Origin: Pseudomonas lurida
GTDB taxonomy: Bacteria; Pseudomonadota; Gammaproteobacteria; Pseudomonadales; Pseudomonadaceae
Direction: 5' to 3'
Assembly (NCBI RefSeq): GCF_013522705.1
Contig: NZ_JAAMRE010000033.1
Coordinates: 1-64,000, forward strand
Length of the DNA: 64,000 nt
Shown here: piece after piece, positions 1 to 10,752 of the stretch
Layout: every line of letters starts with the position of its first letter
Position numbering within the stretch: position 1 is the stretch's first letter
Position numbers and translations under genes: made by a program
Notes under the pieces: model-generated
The model's input: the letters and a program-made list of their open reading frames with translations, nothing else
Told to the model about the DNA's origin: nothing
The model's database searches: none

Positions 1-65
1 GTGAAACGATGCATCGCCGATGGTAGTGTGGGGTTTCCCCATGTGAGAGTAGGTCATCGTCAAGA
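1..65 (+). rRNA. rrf: 5S ribosomal RNA, 3' part
   Basis: The first bases match the 3' half of Pseudomonas 5S rRNA: the loop-and-helix stretch around TGGTAGTGTGGGGTTTCCCC and the 3' strand of helix I ending near ATCGTCAAGA. The 5' half lies outside the window, so this is the end of an rrn operon reading rightward. The exact mature 3' end is uncertain by a few bases. A terminator follows directly. Confidence 0.93.
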
Positions 66-75
66 TTAAATTCCG

Positions 76-111
76 AAACCCCAATTGCGAGAGCAGTTGG
101 GGTTTTGTTTT
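76..111 (+). terminator. rrn operon terminator
   Basis: A 9-bp stem AAACCCCAA/TTGGGGTTT (76-84 with 97-105) is followed by a T-rich tail with one G. It sits about ten bases after the 5S rRNA and ends the rrn transcript before birA. Confidence 0.88.
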
Positions 112-237
112 GGGCGCTCGAAAAGCGGAGTGAGGGCACTCTGATTTTCTCCTGTTTTCGACGCTAAATTTTGCCCTTTCTATGCAAGCACTCTTCGCAT
201 GGCTATCATGCGTGCCTCATTGTGAGGCGATACTTGC

Positions 238-1197
238 ATGCTGATGTTGTTGAAGCTTCTTAAAGACGGCCGATTTCATTCTGGTGAGGAGCTCGGTGCG
301 GCTCTGGGTGTGAGTCGTAGCGCGGTATGGAAGCAGCTCCAGAATTTAGAACTTGAATCGAACCTGGCTATTCACAGGGTTCGAGGAAGAGGCTATCAAT
401 TGGCTGCTCCTGTGTCCTTCCTGGATGCTGATGAAATTGCCCTGAATGCGCCTTCTTTGTCTTACCCCATTTTCATATCTGAATCTCTTGATTCGACCAA
501 CGCTGAAGCCCTGCGCTTGATTACTGCAGGCTCTACTGCGCCCTTTCTCGTGCTTGCGGAGCGGCAAACGGCAGGGCGGGGAAGACGTGGCCGCCAATGG
601 GTAAGTCCGTTTGCGCAAAATATCTATTACAGCCTCGTATTGCGTATCGAAGACGGATTGCGCCAATTGGACGGGCTTAGCCTGGTTGTTGGTTTGGCTG
701 TTATGCGCGCCTTGCAAGCGTCAGGCGTGCATCGTGCGGGACTGAAGTGGCCGAACGATGTGTTGGTGGATGGTAAGAAGATTGCCGGGATCCTGTTAGA
801 GCTCGTGGGCGATCCGGCAGACATCTGTCACGTAGTCGTTGGCATTGGCATCAATGTGAATATGCAAGAAGTCGCCGGTATCGATCAGCAATGGACCTCT
901 GTGCAATTGGAGGCTGGGGCTCCTGTTGATCGCAACCAAATGGTCGCGCAGCTTGGAGCGCAGTTGCAGCATTATCTCGAGTGTCACCGTGAATCTGGTT
1001 TTGAGGCTTTGCGAGAGGAGTGGGAGCAGAATCATCTGTGGCAGGGATGCTTGGTCTCCCTTATCGCAGGAGCAAATCAAATTCATGGGCGCGTGCTGGG
1101 TATCGATGGCCGTGGCGCTTTGCGCTTAAATGTAGCTGGTGTAGAGAAAGCATACAGCGGTGGTGAGCTAAGCCTGAGGTTGCGTGATGATTCTTGA
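238..1197 (+). CDS. birA: Biotin-[acetyl-CoA carboxylase] ligase / biotin operon repressor
   Basis: BirA makes biotinyl-AMP and transfers biotin to the carboxyl carrier protein; the DNA-binding form represses biotin synthesis. The 319-residue product has an N-terminal helix-turn-helix (residues about 15-40, with LGVSRSAVWKQL), then the ligase domain with the biotinyl-AMP loop GRGRRG (113-118) and KWPNDVLVDGKKIAGIL (from 170). This is the normal length for bifunctional BirA. The ATG at 238 is the first good start; a second Met lies two codons later. The stop overlaps the start of coaX, so the two genes are translationally coupled, as is common in Pseudomonas. Confidence 0.96.
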   Translation: MLMLLKLLKDGRFHSGEELGAALGVSRSAVWKQLQNLELESNLAIHRVRGRGYQLAAPVSFLDADEIALNAPSLSYPIFISESLDSTNAEALRLITAGSTAPFLVLAERQTAGRGRRGRQWVSPFAQNIYYSLVLRIEDGLRQLDGLSLVVGLAVMRALQASGVHRAGLKWPNDVLVDGKKIAGILLELVGDPADICHVVVGIGINVNMQEVAGIDQQWTSVQLEAGAPVDRNQMVAQLGAQLQHYLECHRESGFEALREEWEQNHLWQGCLVSLIAGANQIHGRVLGIDGRGALRLNVAGVEKAYSGGELSLRLRDDS

Positions 1198-1936
1198 GCT
1201 CGACTGTGGGAATAGCTTTATCAAATGGAGAGTGATCGAACCAATTGGAAAATCGGCGTTTGCCGAGGGGGTCGTTGGTTCGGATATGGCCTTAATTGAA
1301 GGGCTGAAGGTCGTTCCAGGCCTAAGCTTGGCGCGCTGTCGAATGGTGAGTGTTCGTGCGGTAGAGGAGACTGAAAGGCTCGTTGAGGCCCTGGTGCGTA
1401 CCTTTAACCTCGTTGTCTCTGTTGCTGCCCCGGCCCGGGAAATGGGCGGTGTGCGCAACGGGTACCACGAGTTCGAGCGTCTGGGGCTGGACCGATGGTT
1501 GGCCATGCTGGGAGCCTTCAAGCTGGCAAATCGCGCGTGCTTGGTACTCGACTTTGGTACTGCGGCCACTGCAGATTATGTTGGGGCGGATGGAGAGCAT
1601 CTGGGAGGGTTCATTTGCCCAGGGATGCCACTCATGCGTAATCAGCTGCGTACTCACACGCGCAAGATACGTTATGACGATGAGGAGGCCGAGCGAGCCT
1701 TGGAACGCCTGTCGCCGGGGCGTACTACTGTGGAAGCTGTGGAGCGCGGTTGTGCGCTGATGCTGAGGGGCTTCGTTTTGACCCAGTTGGAACAGGCGCG
1801 GGTTTACTGGGAGGATAATTTCACCGTGTTTCTTACGGGCGGAGATGCGCAATTGATAGCGGATGCGGTGCCTGAAGCTCGGCTTGTGCCCGACCTGGTT
1901 TTCGTTGGTTTGGCCATGGCCTGCCCTTTGCCCTGA
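1187..1936 (+). CDS. coaX: Type III pantothenate kinase
   Basis: CoaX phosphorylates pantothenate, the first step of coenzyme A synthesis, and is the form Pseudomonas uses in place of CoaA. The 249-residue product begins with the ASKHA-fold phosphate loop DCGNSFIKWR and has the second phosphate motif LDFGTAATADYV and the pantothenate-binding stretch GGFICPGMPLM. I chose ATG 1187; a GTG one codon upstream is in frame but less likely. It overlaps birA by 11 bp. Confidence 0.94.
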   Translation: MILELDCGNSFIKWRVIEPIGKSAFAEGVVGSDMALIEGLKVVPGLSLARCRMVSVRAVEETERLVEALVRTFNLVVSVAAPAREMGGVRNGYHEFERLGLDRWLAMLGAFKLANRACLVLDFGTAATADYVGADGEHLGGFICPGMPLMRNQLRTHTRKIRYDDEEAERALERLSPGRTTVEAVERGCALMLRGFVLTQLEQARVYWEDNFTVFLTGGDAQLIADAVPEARLVPDLVFVGLAMACPLP

Positions 1937-1943
1937 GGTGTCT

Positions 1944-2390
1944 ATGCGTTGGCTGTTTCTGCTTCTGGTTGTCCTCAATGTCTTCTATTACATTTGGCAT
2001 CAGCAGGAGGCGCCTTTGCGCGCCAAAGATGTAACGCCTCTGAGTCTTTATCGTGGCTCGTCTCAGGATATAAGGCTATTGAGTGAATCTTCTGATGCTG
2101 CTGTCCGTCGGGATCGCTCTAAGACGGCTGAAGCGCAAGATACCTGCCTGTATGTCGGTGGGTTTGCCGATCAGCGCCAGGCGGTCGCGCTTGAGCAGCG
2201 ACTTACAAGCCTGGATATAAAGGTCCAAGTCCAGTTGCTTAAGTCTTCAGACGCCTCCCGGTATTGGCTTCGGGTCTCGCCAGAAAGCCGGAGGCTGGCA
2301 GACGATCTGCCCCTTGAAAACCTTGCTAAGGAATTCAATGAGTTAAAACATAAAATAATGTTGTGCGAAGGCGTTGCAACTGCCGAATAG
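1944..2390 (+). CDS. SPOR-domain membrane protein
   Basis: A 148-residue protein with one N-terminal membrane helix (WLFLLLVVLNVFYYIW, residues 2-18), a linker, and a C-terminal domain of about 75 residues (from CLYVGGFADQRQA) that resembles SPOR domains, which bind denuded peptidoglycan glycan at division sites. The frame is open further upstream inside coaX, but the ATG at 1944, seven bases after the coaX stop, gives the membrane start expected. It is probably the third gene of a birA-coaX operon. Its specific role in the envelope is not known from sequence. Confidence 0.85.
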   Translation: MRWLFLLLVVLNVFYYIWHQQEAPLRAKDVTPLSLYRGSSQDIRLLSESSDAAVRRDRSKTAEAQDTCLYVGGFADQRQAVALEQRLTSLDIKVQVQLLKSSDASRYWLRVSPESRRLADDLPLENLAKEFNELKHKIMLCEGVATAE

Positions 2391-2492
2391 TTTGCATAGA
2401 ATGGCGCCCGCTTCGCAGTGAAGACCGTTGAGGTCTACGGTGTGAAGCGAAGGTCAACGCAGCTAACCTCATATTTTTAAATGAGAAATTGC

Positions 2493-2520
2493 TTGACAGA
2501 AGGCTGGCATGATGTAGAAT
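2493..2520 (+). promoter_or_regulatory. Sigma-70 promoter of the tRNA cluster
   Basis: TTGACA (2493-2498), a 16-bp spacer and TAGAAT (2515-2520), placed 13 bp before tRNA-Tyr. Both hexamers are close to consensus, as expected for a stable-RNA promoter. Confidence 0.82.
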
Positions 2521-2533
2521 GCCGGCTCGCTTA

Positions 2534-2618
<85 letters not shown>

Positions 2619-2642
2619 TTTTTAGCGTGAGCTGCAGGCTCC

Positions 2643-2716
<74 letters not shown>

Positions 2717-2742
2717 TGTTTGCAGGTTGTGCAAAGTGTTTT

Positions 2743-2818
2743 GCTCTTGTAGCTCAGTTGGTAGAGCACACCCTTGGTAAGGGTGAGGTCAGCGGTTCAA
2801 ATCCGCTCAAGAGCTCCA
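2743..2818 (+). tRNA. tRNA-Thr (GGT)
   Basis: A 76-nt gene with encoded CCA. Acceptor GCTCTTG pairs with CAAGAGC, anticodon stem CCCTT/AAGGG with loop containing GGT, T arm GGTTCAAATCC. Last gene of the Tyr-Gly-Thr transcript; a terminator follows. Confidence 0.97.
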
Positions 2819-2824
2819 TATAAC

Positions 2825-2856
2825 AAGGCAGATATGAAAATATCTGCCTTTGTTTT
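2825..2856 (+). terminator. Terminator after tRNA-Thr
   Basis: A perfect 10-bp stem AAGGCAGATA/TATCTGCCTT (2825-2834 with 2841-2850), 6-nt loop, then TGTTTT. It ends the tRNA transcript at the position where tufB begins in many other pseudomonads. Confidence 0.85.
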
Positions 2857-2929
2857 AACGGCTGCCTCGGCTTGTTGGTGTTTGCTTGGCTGTTTTGCTG
2901 GGTGACTTCAAGTCTAGTGGGGTTGGTTG

Positions 2930-2958
2930 TTGTAAAGTCTTTTTCAGGCCTGCATAAT
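2930..2958 (+). promoter_or_regulatory. Probable promoter of tRNA-Trp-secE-nusG
   Basis: TTGTAA (2930-2935), 17-bp spacer, CATAAT (2953-2958), 20 bp before tRNA-Trp. It is a plausible sigma-70 promoter that restarts transcription after the tRNA-Thr terminator. Confidence 0.6.
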
Positions 2959-2978
2959 GGTCGGCCTGATTTTGTTTT

Positions 2979-3054
2979 AGGTCAGTAGCTCAATTGGCAG
3001 AGCGACGGTCTCCAAAACCGTAGGTTGGGGGTTCGATTCCCTCCTGACCTGCCA
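2979..3054 (+). tRNA. tRNA-Trp (CCA)
   Basis: A 76-nt gene with encoded terminal CCA. Acceptor AGGTCAG pairs with CTGACCT, anticodon loop CTCCAAA gives CCA, T arm GGTTCGATTCC. It lies 45 bp before secE, the usual arrangement in gammaproteobacteria. Confidence 0.97.
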
Positions 3055-3099
3055 GATTCACGTGGTGTGTCTGGCTTTCTTTTCACAGGATCTTCATAG

Positions 3100-3468
3100 A
3101 TGACTCCTAAGGCTGAAGCTCAAAGCTCTCGTTTCGATCTCGTCAAGTGGCTCGCTGTAGTCGCTTTGGTGGTCGTAGGCGTTGTTGGCAATCAGTACTA
3201 TTCTGCTTCGCCGATCCTGTATCGAGTTCTTGCACTGCTGGCTCTTGCTGCTGTCGCTGCCTTTGTTGGCTTGCAGACTGCAAAGGGTAAGTCGTTTGCA
3301 GTCCTGGTGAAGGAAGCTCGCACCGAAATTCGTAAAGTCGTTTGGCCGACTCGCCAAGAAACCACGCAGACCACGCTGATTGTTGTGGCTGTCGTTCTGG
3401 TTATGGCGTTGCTGTTGTGGGGGCTTGATTCCCTGCTCGGTTGGCTTGTTTCCTTGATTGTTGGCTAA
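3100..3468 (+). CDS. secE: Preprotein translocase subunit SecE
   Basis: SecE clamps SecY in the inner-membrane SecYEG channel. The 122-residue product has three membrane helices (about 15-35, 38-58 and 93-118), the long three-helix form of gammaproteobacteria, and the conserved amphipathic motif with VWPTRQE at 81-87 before the last helix. It is followed nine bases later by nusG, a near-universal pair. Its partner secY lies at 28879. Confidence 0.96.
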   Translation: MTPKAEAQSSRFDLVKWLAVVALVVVGVVGNQYYSASPILYRVLALLALAAVAAFVGLQTAKGKSFAVLVKEARTEIRKVVWPTRQETTQTTLIVVAVVLVMALLLWGLDSLLGWLVSLIVG

Positions 3469-3477
3469 GGGTGTCCC

Positions 3478-4011
3478 GTGGCTAAGCGTTGGTACGTTGT
3501 GCATGCTTACTCGGGTTACGAGAAGCATGTTATGCGCTCTTTGCTGGAGCGCGTAAAGCTTGCAGGCATGGAAGATGGCTTCGGTGAAATTCTGGTTCCC
3601 ACTGAAGAAGTGGTTGAAATGCGGAATGGTCAGAAGCGTAAAAGCGAACGCAAGTTCTTCCCTGGCTACGTGCTGGTTCAGATGGACATGAATGAGGGTA
3701 CTTGGCACTTGGTCAAGGACACTCCTCGTGTCATGGGCTTTATCGGCGGTACTGCTGATAAGCCTGCGCCGATCACCGATAAAGAGGCGGAAGCGATTCT
3801 GCGTCGTGTCGCTGATGGTAGCGACAAGCCTAAGCCGAAGACGTTGTTCGAGCCTGGTGAGGTCGTTCGTGTTACAGATGGTCCGTTCGCTGACTTCAAC
3901 GGAACTGTCGAAGAGGTTAACTACGAAAAGAGCCGGATCCAAGTGGCTGTGCTCATTTTCGGTCGCTCTACTCCGGTAGAGTTGGAGTTCAGCCAGGTCG
4001 AAAAGGTCTAG
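3478..4011 (+). CDS. nusG: Transcription termination/antitermination factor NusG
   Basis: NusG binds RNA polymerase, suppresses pausing, and links it to Rho or to ribosomal protein S10. The 177-residue product has the NGN domain (from KRWYVVHAYSGYE, with FFPGYVLVQM) and a C-terminal KOW domain (GEVVRVTDGPFADFNGTVEE). The start codon is GTG at 3478, giving the usual MAKRW beginning. A strong terminator follows, separating it from rplK. Confidence 0.97.
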   Translation: MAKRWYVVHAYSGYEKHVMRSLLERVKLAGMEDGFGEILVPTEEVVEMRNGQKRKSERKFFPGYVLVQMDMNEGTWHLVKDTPRVMGFIGGTADKPAPITDKEAEAILRRVADGSDKPKPKTLFEPGEVVRVTDGPFADFNGTVEEVNYEKSRIQVAVLIFGRSTPVELEFSQVEKV

Positions 4012-4026
4012 CTGGGCAAGCATCCC

Positions 4027-4055
4027 AACCCCACAGCCTTAGGCTGTGGGGTTTT
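4027..4055 (+). terminator. Terminator after nusG
   Basis: AACCCCACAGCC pairs with GGCTGTGGGGTT around a short TTA loop, followed by TTTT. It separates secE-nusG from the rplK transcript; read-through may still occur. Confidence 0.88.
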
Positions 4056-4128
4056 GTCGTCACTGGGATAAACGCGCAAGTAACCGGGGAGCCTTTCGAG
4101 GCGTTTGAACCCGTAATTGGAGTGCCTC

Positions 4129-4560
4129 ATGGCCAAGAAGATTACCGCTTACATCAAGCTGCAAGTGAAGGCCGCTCAGGCCAACCCTAGTCCACCTGTC
4201 GGCCCGGCTCTGGGTCAGCACGGCGTGAATATCATGGAATTCTGCAAGGCCTTCAACGCCCGTACTCAGGGTCTTGAGCCAGGTCTGCCGACCCCTGTGA
4301 TCATCACCGTGTACAGCGACCGTAGCTTCACTTTTGAAACCAAGTCGACTCCGGCTTCGGTTCTGCTGAAGAAAGCTGCTGGCCTGACCAGCGGTTCCGC
4401 TCGTCCTAACACTGTTAAGGTTGGCACCGTCACTCGTGCCCAGCTGGAAGAGATCGCGAAAACCAAAAACGCTGATCTGACCGCAGCTGATATGGATGCA
4501 GCCGTGCGTACCATCGCCGGTTCTGCTCGTAGCATGGGCCTTAACGTGGAGGGTGTGTAA
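4129..4560 (+). CDS. rplK: 50S ribosomal protein L11
   Basis: L11 forms part of the GTPase-associated centre and is needed for RelA activation. The 143-residue product starts MAKKITAYIKLQVKAAQA and has the proline-rich PSPPVGPALGQHGVNIMEFC segment of the N-terminal domain, then the rRNA-binding C-terminal domain. The ATG at 4129 has the standard N-terminus; the frame is open four codons upstream but that is not conserved. Stop and rplA start overlap (TAATG). Confidence 0.97.
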   Translation: MAKKITAYIKLQVKAAQANPSPPVGPALGQHGVNIMEFCKAFNARTQGLEPGLPTPVIITVYSDRSFTFETKSTPASVLLKKAAGLTSGSARPNTVKVGTVTRAQLEEIAKTKNADLTAADMDAAVRTIAGSARSMGLNVEGV

Positions 4561-5255
4561 TGGCTAAGCTGACCAAGCGCCAAAAGGCTATCGCCGGCAA
4601 AATCGAAGCAGGCAAGTCCTACAACTTTGTAGACGCCGCCGCTCTGCTGACCGAGCTGTCGACTGTCAAGTTCAGCGAGTCCGTTGACGTTGCTGTGAAC
4701 CTGGGCGTTGACCCACGTAAATCCGACCAAGTCGTTCGTAGCGCTACTGTGCTGCCACACGGCACTGGCAAGACTGTACGTGTAGCTGTTTTCACCCAGG
4801 GCCCTGCTGCTGAAGCTGCCCTGGCTGCCGGTGCTGACCGCGTTGGCATGGACGACCTGGCTGCCGAAATGAAAGGCGGCGACCTGAACTACGACGTGGT
4901 CATCGCTTCTCCTGATGCAATGCGTGTTGTAGGTCAGTTGGGTCAGATCCTGGGTCCACGTGGCCTGATGCCTAACCCAAAAGTCGGCACCGTAACTCCA
5001 GACGTAGCTACCGCGGTTAAGAACGCCAAAGCTGGTCAGGTTCGTTATCGCACCGACAAAAACGGCATCATTCACACCTCCGTTGGCAAGGTTGGCTTCG
5101 ACGCCGTCAAGCTGAAGGAAAACGTTGAAGCCCTGATCGCGGATCTGAAGCGTATCAAGCCAGCTTCTTCGAAAGGCATCTACGTTAAGCGCGTTACCCT
5201 GAGCACCACTATGGGCCCAGGTCTGGTCATCGACCAAGGTTCGCTGGACGTATAA
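4560..5255 (+). CDS. rplA: 50S ribosomal protein L1
   Basis: L1 forms the mobile stalk at the tRNA exit site and, in E. coli, represses its own L11 operon by binding the mRNA leader. The 231-residue product has the full two-domain length, with the conserved GLMPNPKVGTVT segment. It shares one base with the rplK stop, so it is translationally coupled. Whether L1 autoregulation acts here cannot be told from the sequence alone. Confidence 0.97.
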   Translation: MAKLTKRQKAIAGKIEAGKSYNFVDAAALLTELSTVKFSESVDVAVNLGVDPRKSDQVVRSATVLPHGTGKTVRVAVFTQGPAAEAALAAGADRVGMDDLAAEMKGGDLNYDVVIASPDAMRVVGQLGQILGPRGLMPNPKVGTVTPDVATAVKNAKAGQVRYRTDKNGIIHTSVGKVGFDAVKLKENVEALIADLKRIKPASSKGIYVKRVTLSTTMGPGLVIDQGSLDV

Positions 5256-5453
5256 GACACAGATTGGCGCAAGCAATTGCGCCAATTGAAAAATTGGGGT
5301 CCCTGCCTGGCGGGGGCTATCCAAGACCGTAGGCGACGCAAGTCTTAAACCACAAGCCTACGCAGATGGTGCTCCCGGTTCCTTACCGAATCAGACACCA
5401 AAACGACATCCGGCTCAGGCCGGATGAAACGGTAACAAGCAGGAGTTAAACCC
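5256..5453 (+). promoter_or_regulatory. rplJ leader (L10-L7/L12 autoregulatory region, probable)
   Basis: This 198-bp untranslated stretch between rplA and rplJ holds several inverted pairs, for example TTGGCGCAA/TTGCGCCAA at 5266-5287 and CATCCGGC/GCCGGATG at 5408-5425 just before the rplJ ribosome site AGGAG. In gammaproteobacteria this leader binds the L10-L7/L12 complex to repress rplJL translation. The assignment here rests on position and fold potential. Confidence 0.55.
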
Positions 5454-5954
5454 GTGGCAATTAATCTCGAAGACAAGAAGGCCATCGTCGCTGAAGTCAA
5501 CGAGGCTGCCAAAGCTGCTCTGTCCGCTGTCGTGGCTGATGCCCGTGGTGTGACAGTAGGCGCTATGACCGGACTCCGTAAAGAGGCTCGTGAAGCTGGC
5601 GTATACGTACGTGTTGTACGTAACACCCTGCTCAAGCGCGCTGTTGCTGACACTGAATACAGTGTTCTCAATGACGTGTTCACCGGCCCGACCTTGATTG
5701 CATTCTCCACCCAACATCCAGGTGCTGCTGCCCGTTTGTTCAAAGAGTTTGCTAAGGGTCAGGATAAGTTCGAGATCAAGGCAGCTGCGTTCGAGGGCAA
5801 GTACCTCGCAGCTAACCAAATCGACGTGCTGGCAACTCTGCCGACCCGTGACGAAGCAATCTCCCAGCTGATGAGCGTGATTCAAGGCGCTACCAGCAAA
5901 TTGGCTCGTACTCTGGCGGCAATTCGCGACCAAAAAGAAGCTGCTGCAGCCTAA
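5454..5954 (+). CDS. rplJ: 50S ribosomal protein L10
   Basis: L10 anchors the L7/L12 dimers to the ribosome stalk. The 166-residue product begins MAINLEDKKAIVAEVNEAAK and has the conserved rRNA-binding segment GLRKEAREAGVYVRVVRNTLLKR in the N-terminal domain and a C-terminal helix for L7/L12. The start is GTG at 5454 behind AGGAG. rplL follows 75 bp later; both probably share the long leader upstream. Confidence 0.96.
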   Translation: MAINLEDKKAIVAEVNEAAKAALSAVVADARGVTVGAMTGLRKEAREAGVYVRVVRNTLLKRAVADTEYSVLNDVFTGPTLIAFSTQHPGAAARLFKEFAKGQDKFEIKAAAFEGKYLAANQIDVLATLPTRDEAISQLMSVIQGATSKLARTLAAIRDQKEAAAA

Positions 5955-6029
5955 GGCTCGTCAACTTCTCGCGTTTTTTGTTTTTTTCGATGGTCGCGTA
6001 GGCCGTCCCCAATATCAGGAATTAGATTC

Positions 6030-6395
6030 ATGTCTATCTCTCAGAACGATATCCTTGAAGCAGTTGGCAACATGTCCGTAATGGAAGTTGTTGAGCTGAT
6101 CAAAGCTTTCGAAGAAAAATTCGGCGTTACCGCTGCTGCTGCTTCCGCTGGTCCAGCTGCTGCTGCTGCCGTTGTTGAAGAGCAAACCGAATTCAACGTC
6201 ATGCTGACCGAAGCTGGCGAGAAGAAAGTTAACGTGATCAAGGCAGTACGTGAACTGACCGGTCTGGGCCTGAAAGAAGCCAAGGCTGTAGTTGACGGCG
6301 CTCCTGCCATGGTTCTGGAAGCTGTTGCCAAAGACGCAGCTGACAAAGCCAAAGCAACTCTGGAAGAAGCAGGCGCTAAAGTCGAGCTGAAGTAA
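6030..6395 (+). CDS. rplL: 50S ribosomal protein L7/L12
   Basis: L7/L12 recruits translational GTPases. The 121-residue acidic product has the dimerising N-terminal helix pair (residues 1-35), an Ala-rich hinge (about 38-52), and the factor-binding C-terminal domain with GLKEAKAVVDGAP. It is the last small gene before rpoB; a terminator-like hairpin lies between them, which should lower rpoBC transcription relative to rplL. Confidence 0.97.
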   Translation: MSISQNDILEAVGNMSVMEVVELIKAFEEKFGVTAAAASAGPAAAAAVVEEQTEFNVMLTEAGEKKVNVIKAVRELTGLGLKEAKAVVDGAPAMVLEAVAKDAADKAKATLEEAGAKVELK

Positions 6396-6441
6396 GCATC
6401 GACCTTGCGTCTCCAGCCCAAGCGTTAAGCTGAAGGCTGAT

Positions 6442-6470
6442 GGCTGGTGGCTCTTGCCACCGGCCTTTTT
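6442..6470 (+). terminator. Attenuator hairpin between rplL and rpoB
   Basis: GGCTGGTGGC (6442-6451) pairs with GCCACCGGCC (6456-6465) through ten base pairs including one G-T, around a TCTT loop, followed by TTTTT. The form is that of an intrinsic terminator. Since no promoter is obvious before rpoB, it probably acts as a partial terminator, as in E. coli. Confidence 0.75.
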
Positions 6471-6614
6471 CCGTTCTTGGCTGTCGACTCGGTCGCCGCC
6501 ATTAACGCGCTGTAGCCACCCGATGCGGTGGTGCAAACCATGGGGTTTGCAAGATTTTCTGGCTGCTCCCGTCGGAGGGGCCAAACAAGCAGGTGACCAA
6601 GCTGGGGAACGCTG

Positions 6615-10688
<4,074 letters not shown>

Positions 10689-10752
10689 CACGTGACGCGA
10701 ATCGAGAGCGGGGCAGTGATGCCCGCTCTCTGCTCCGCCAGGAGGAAAGGCC

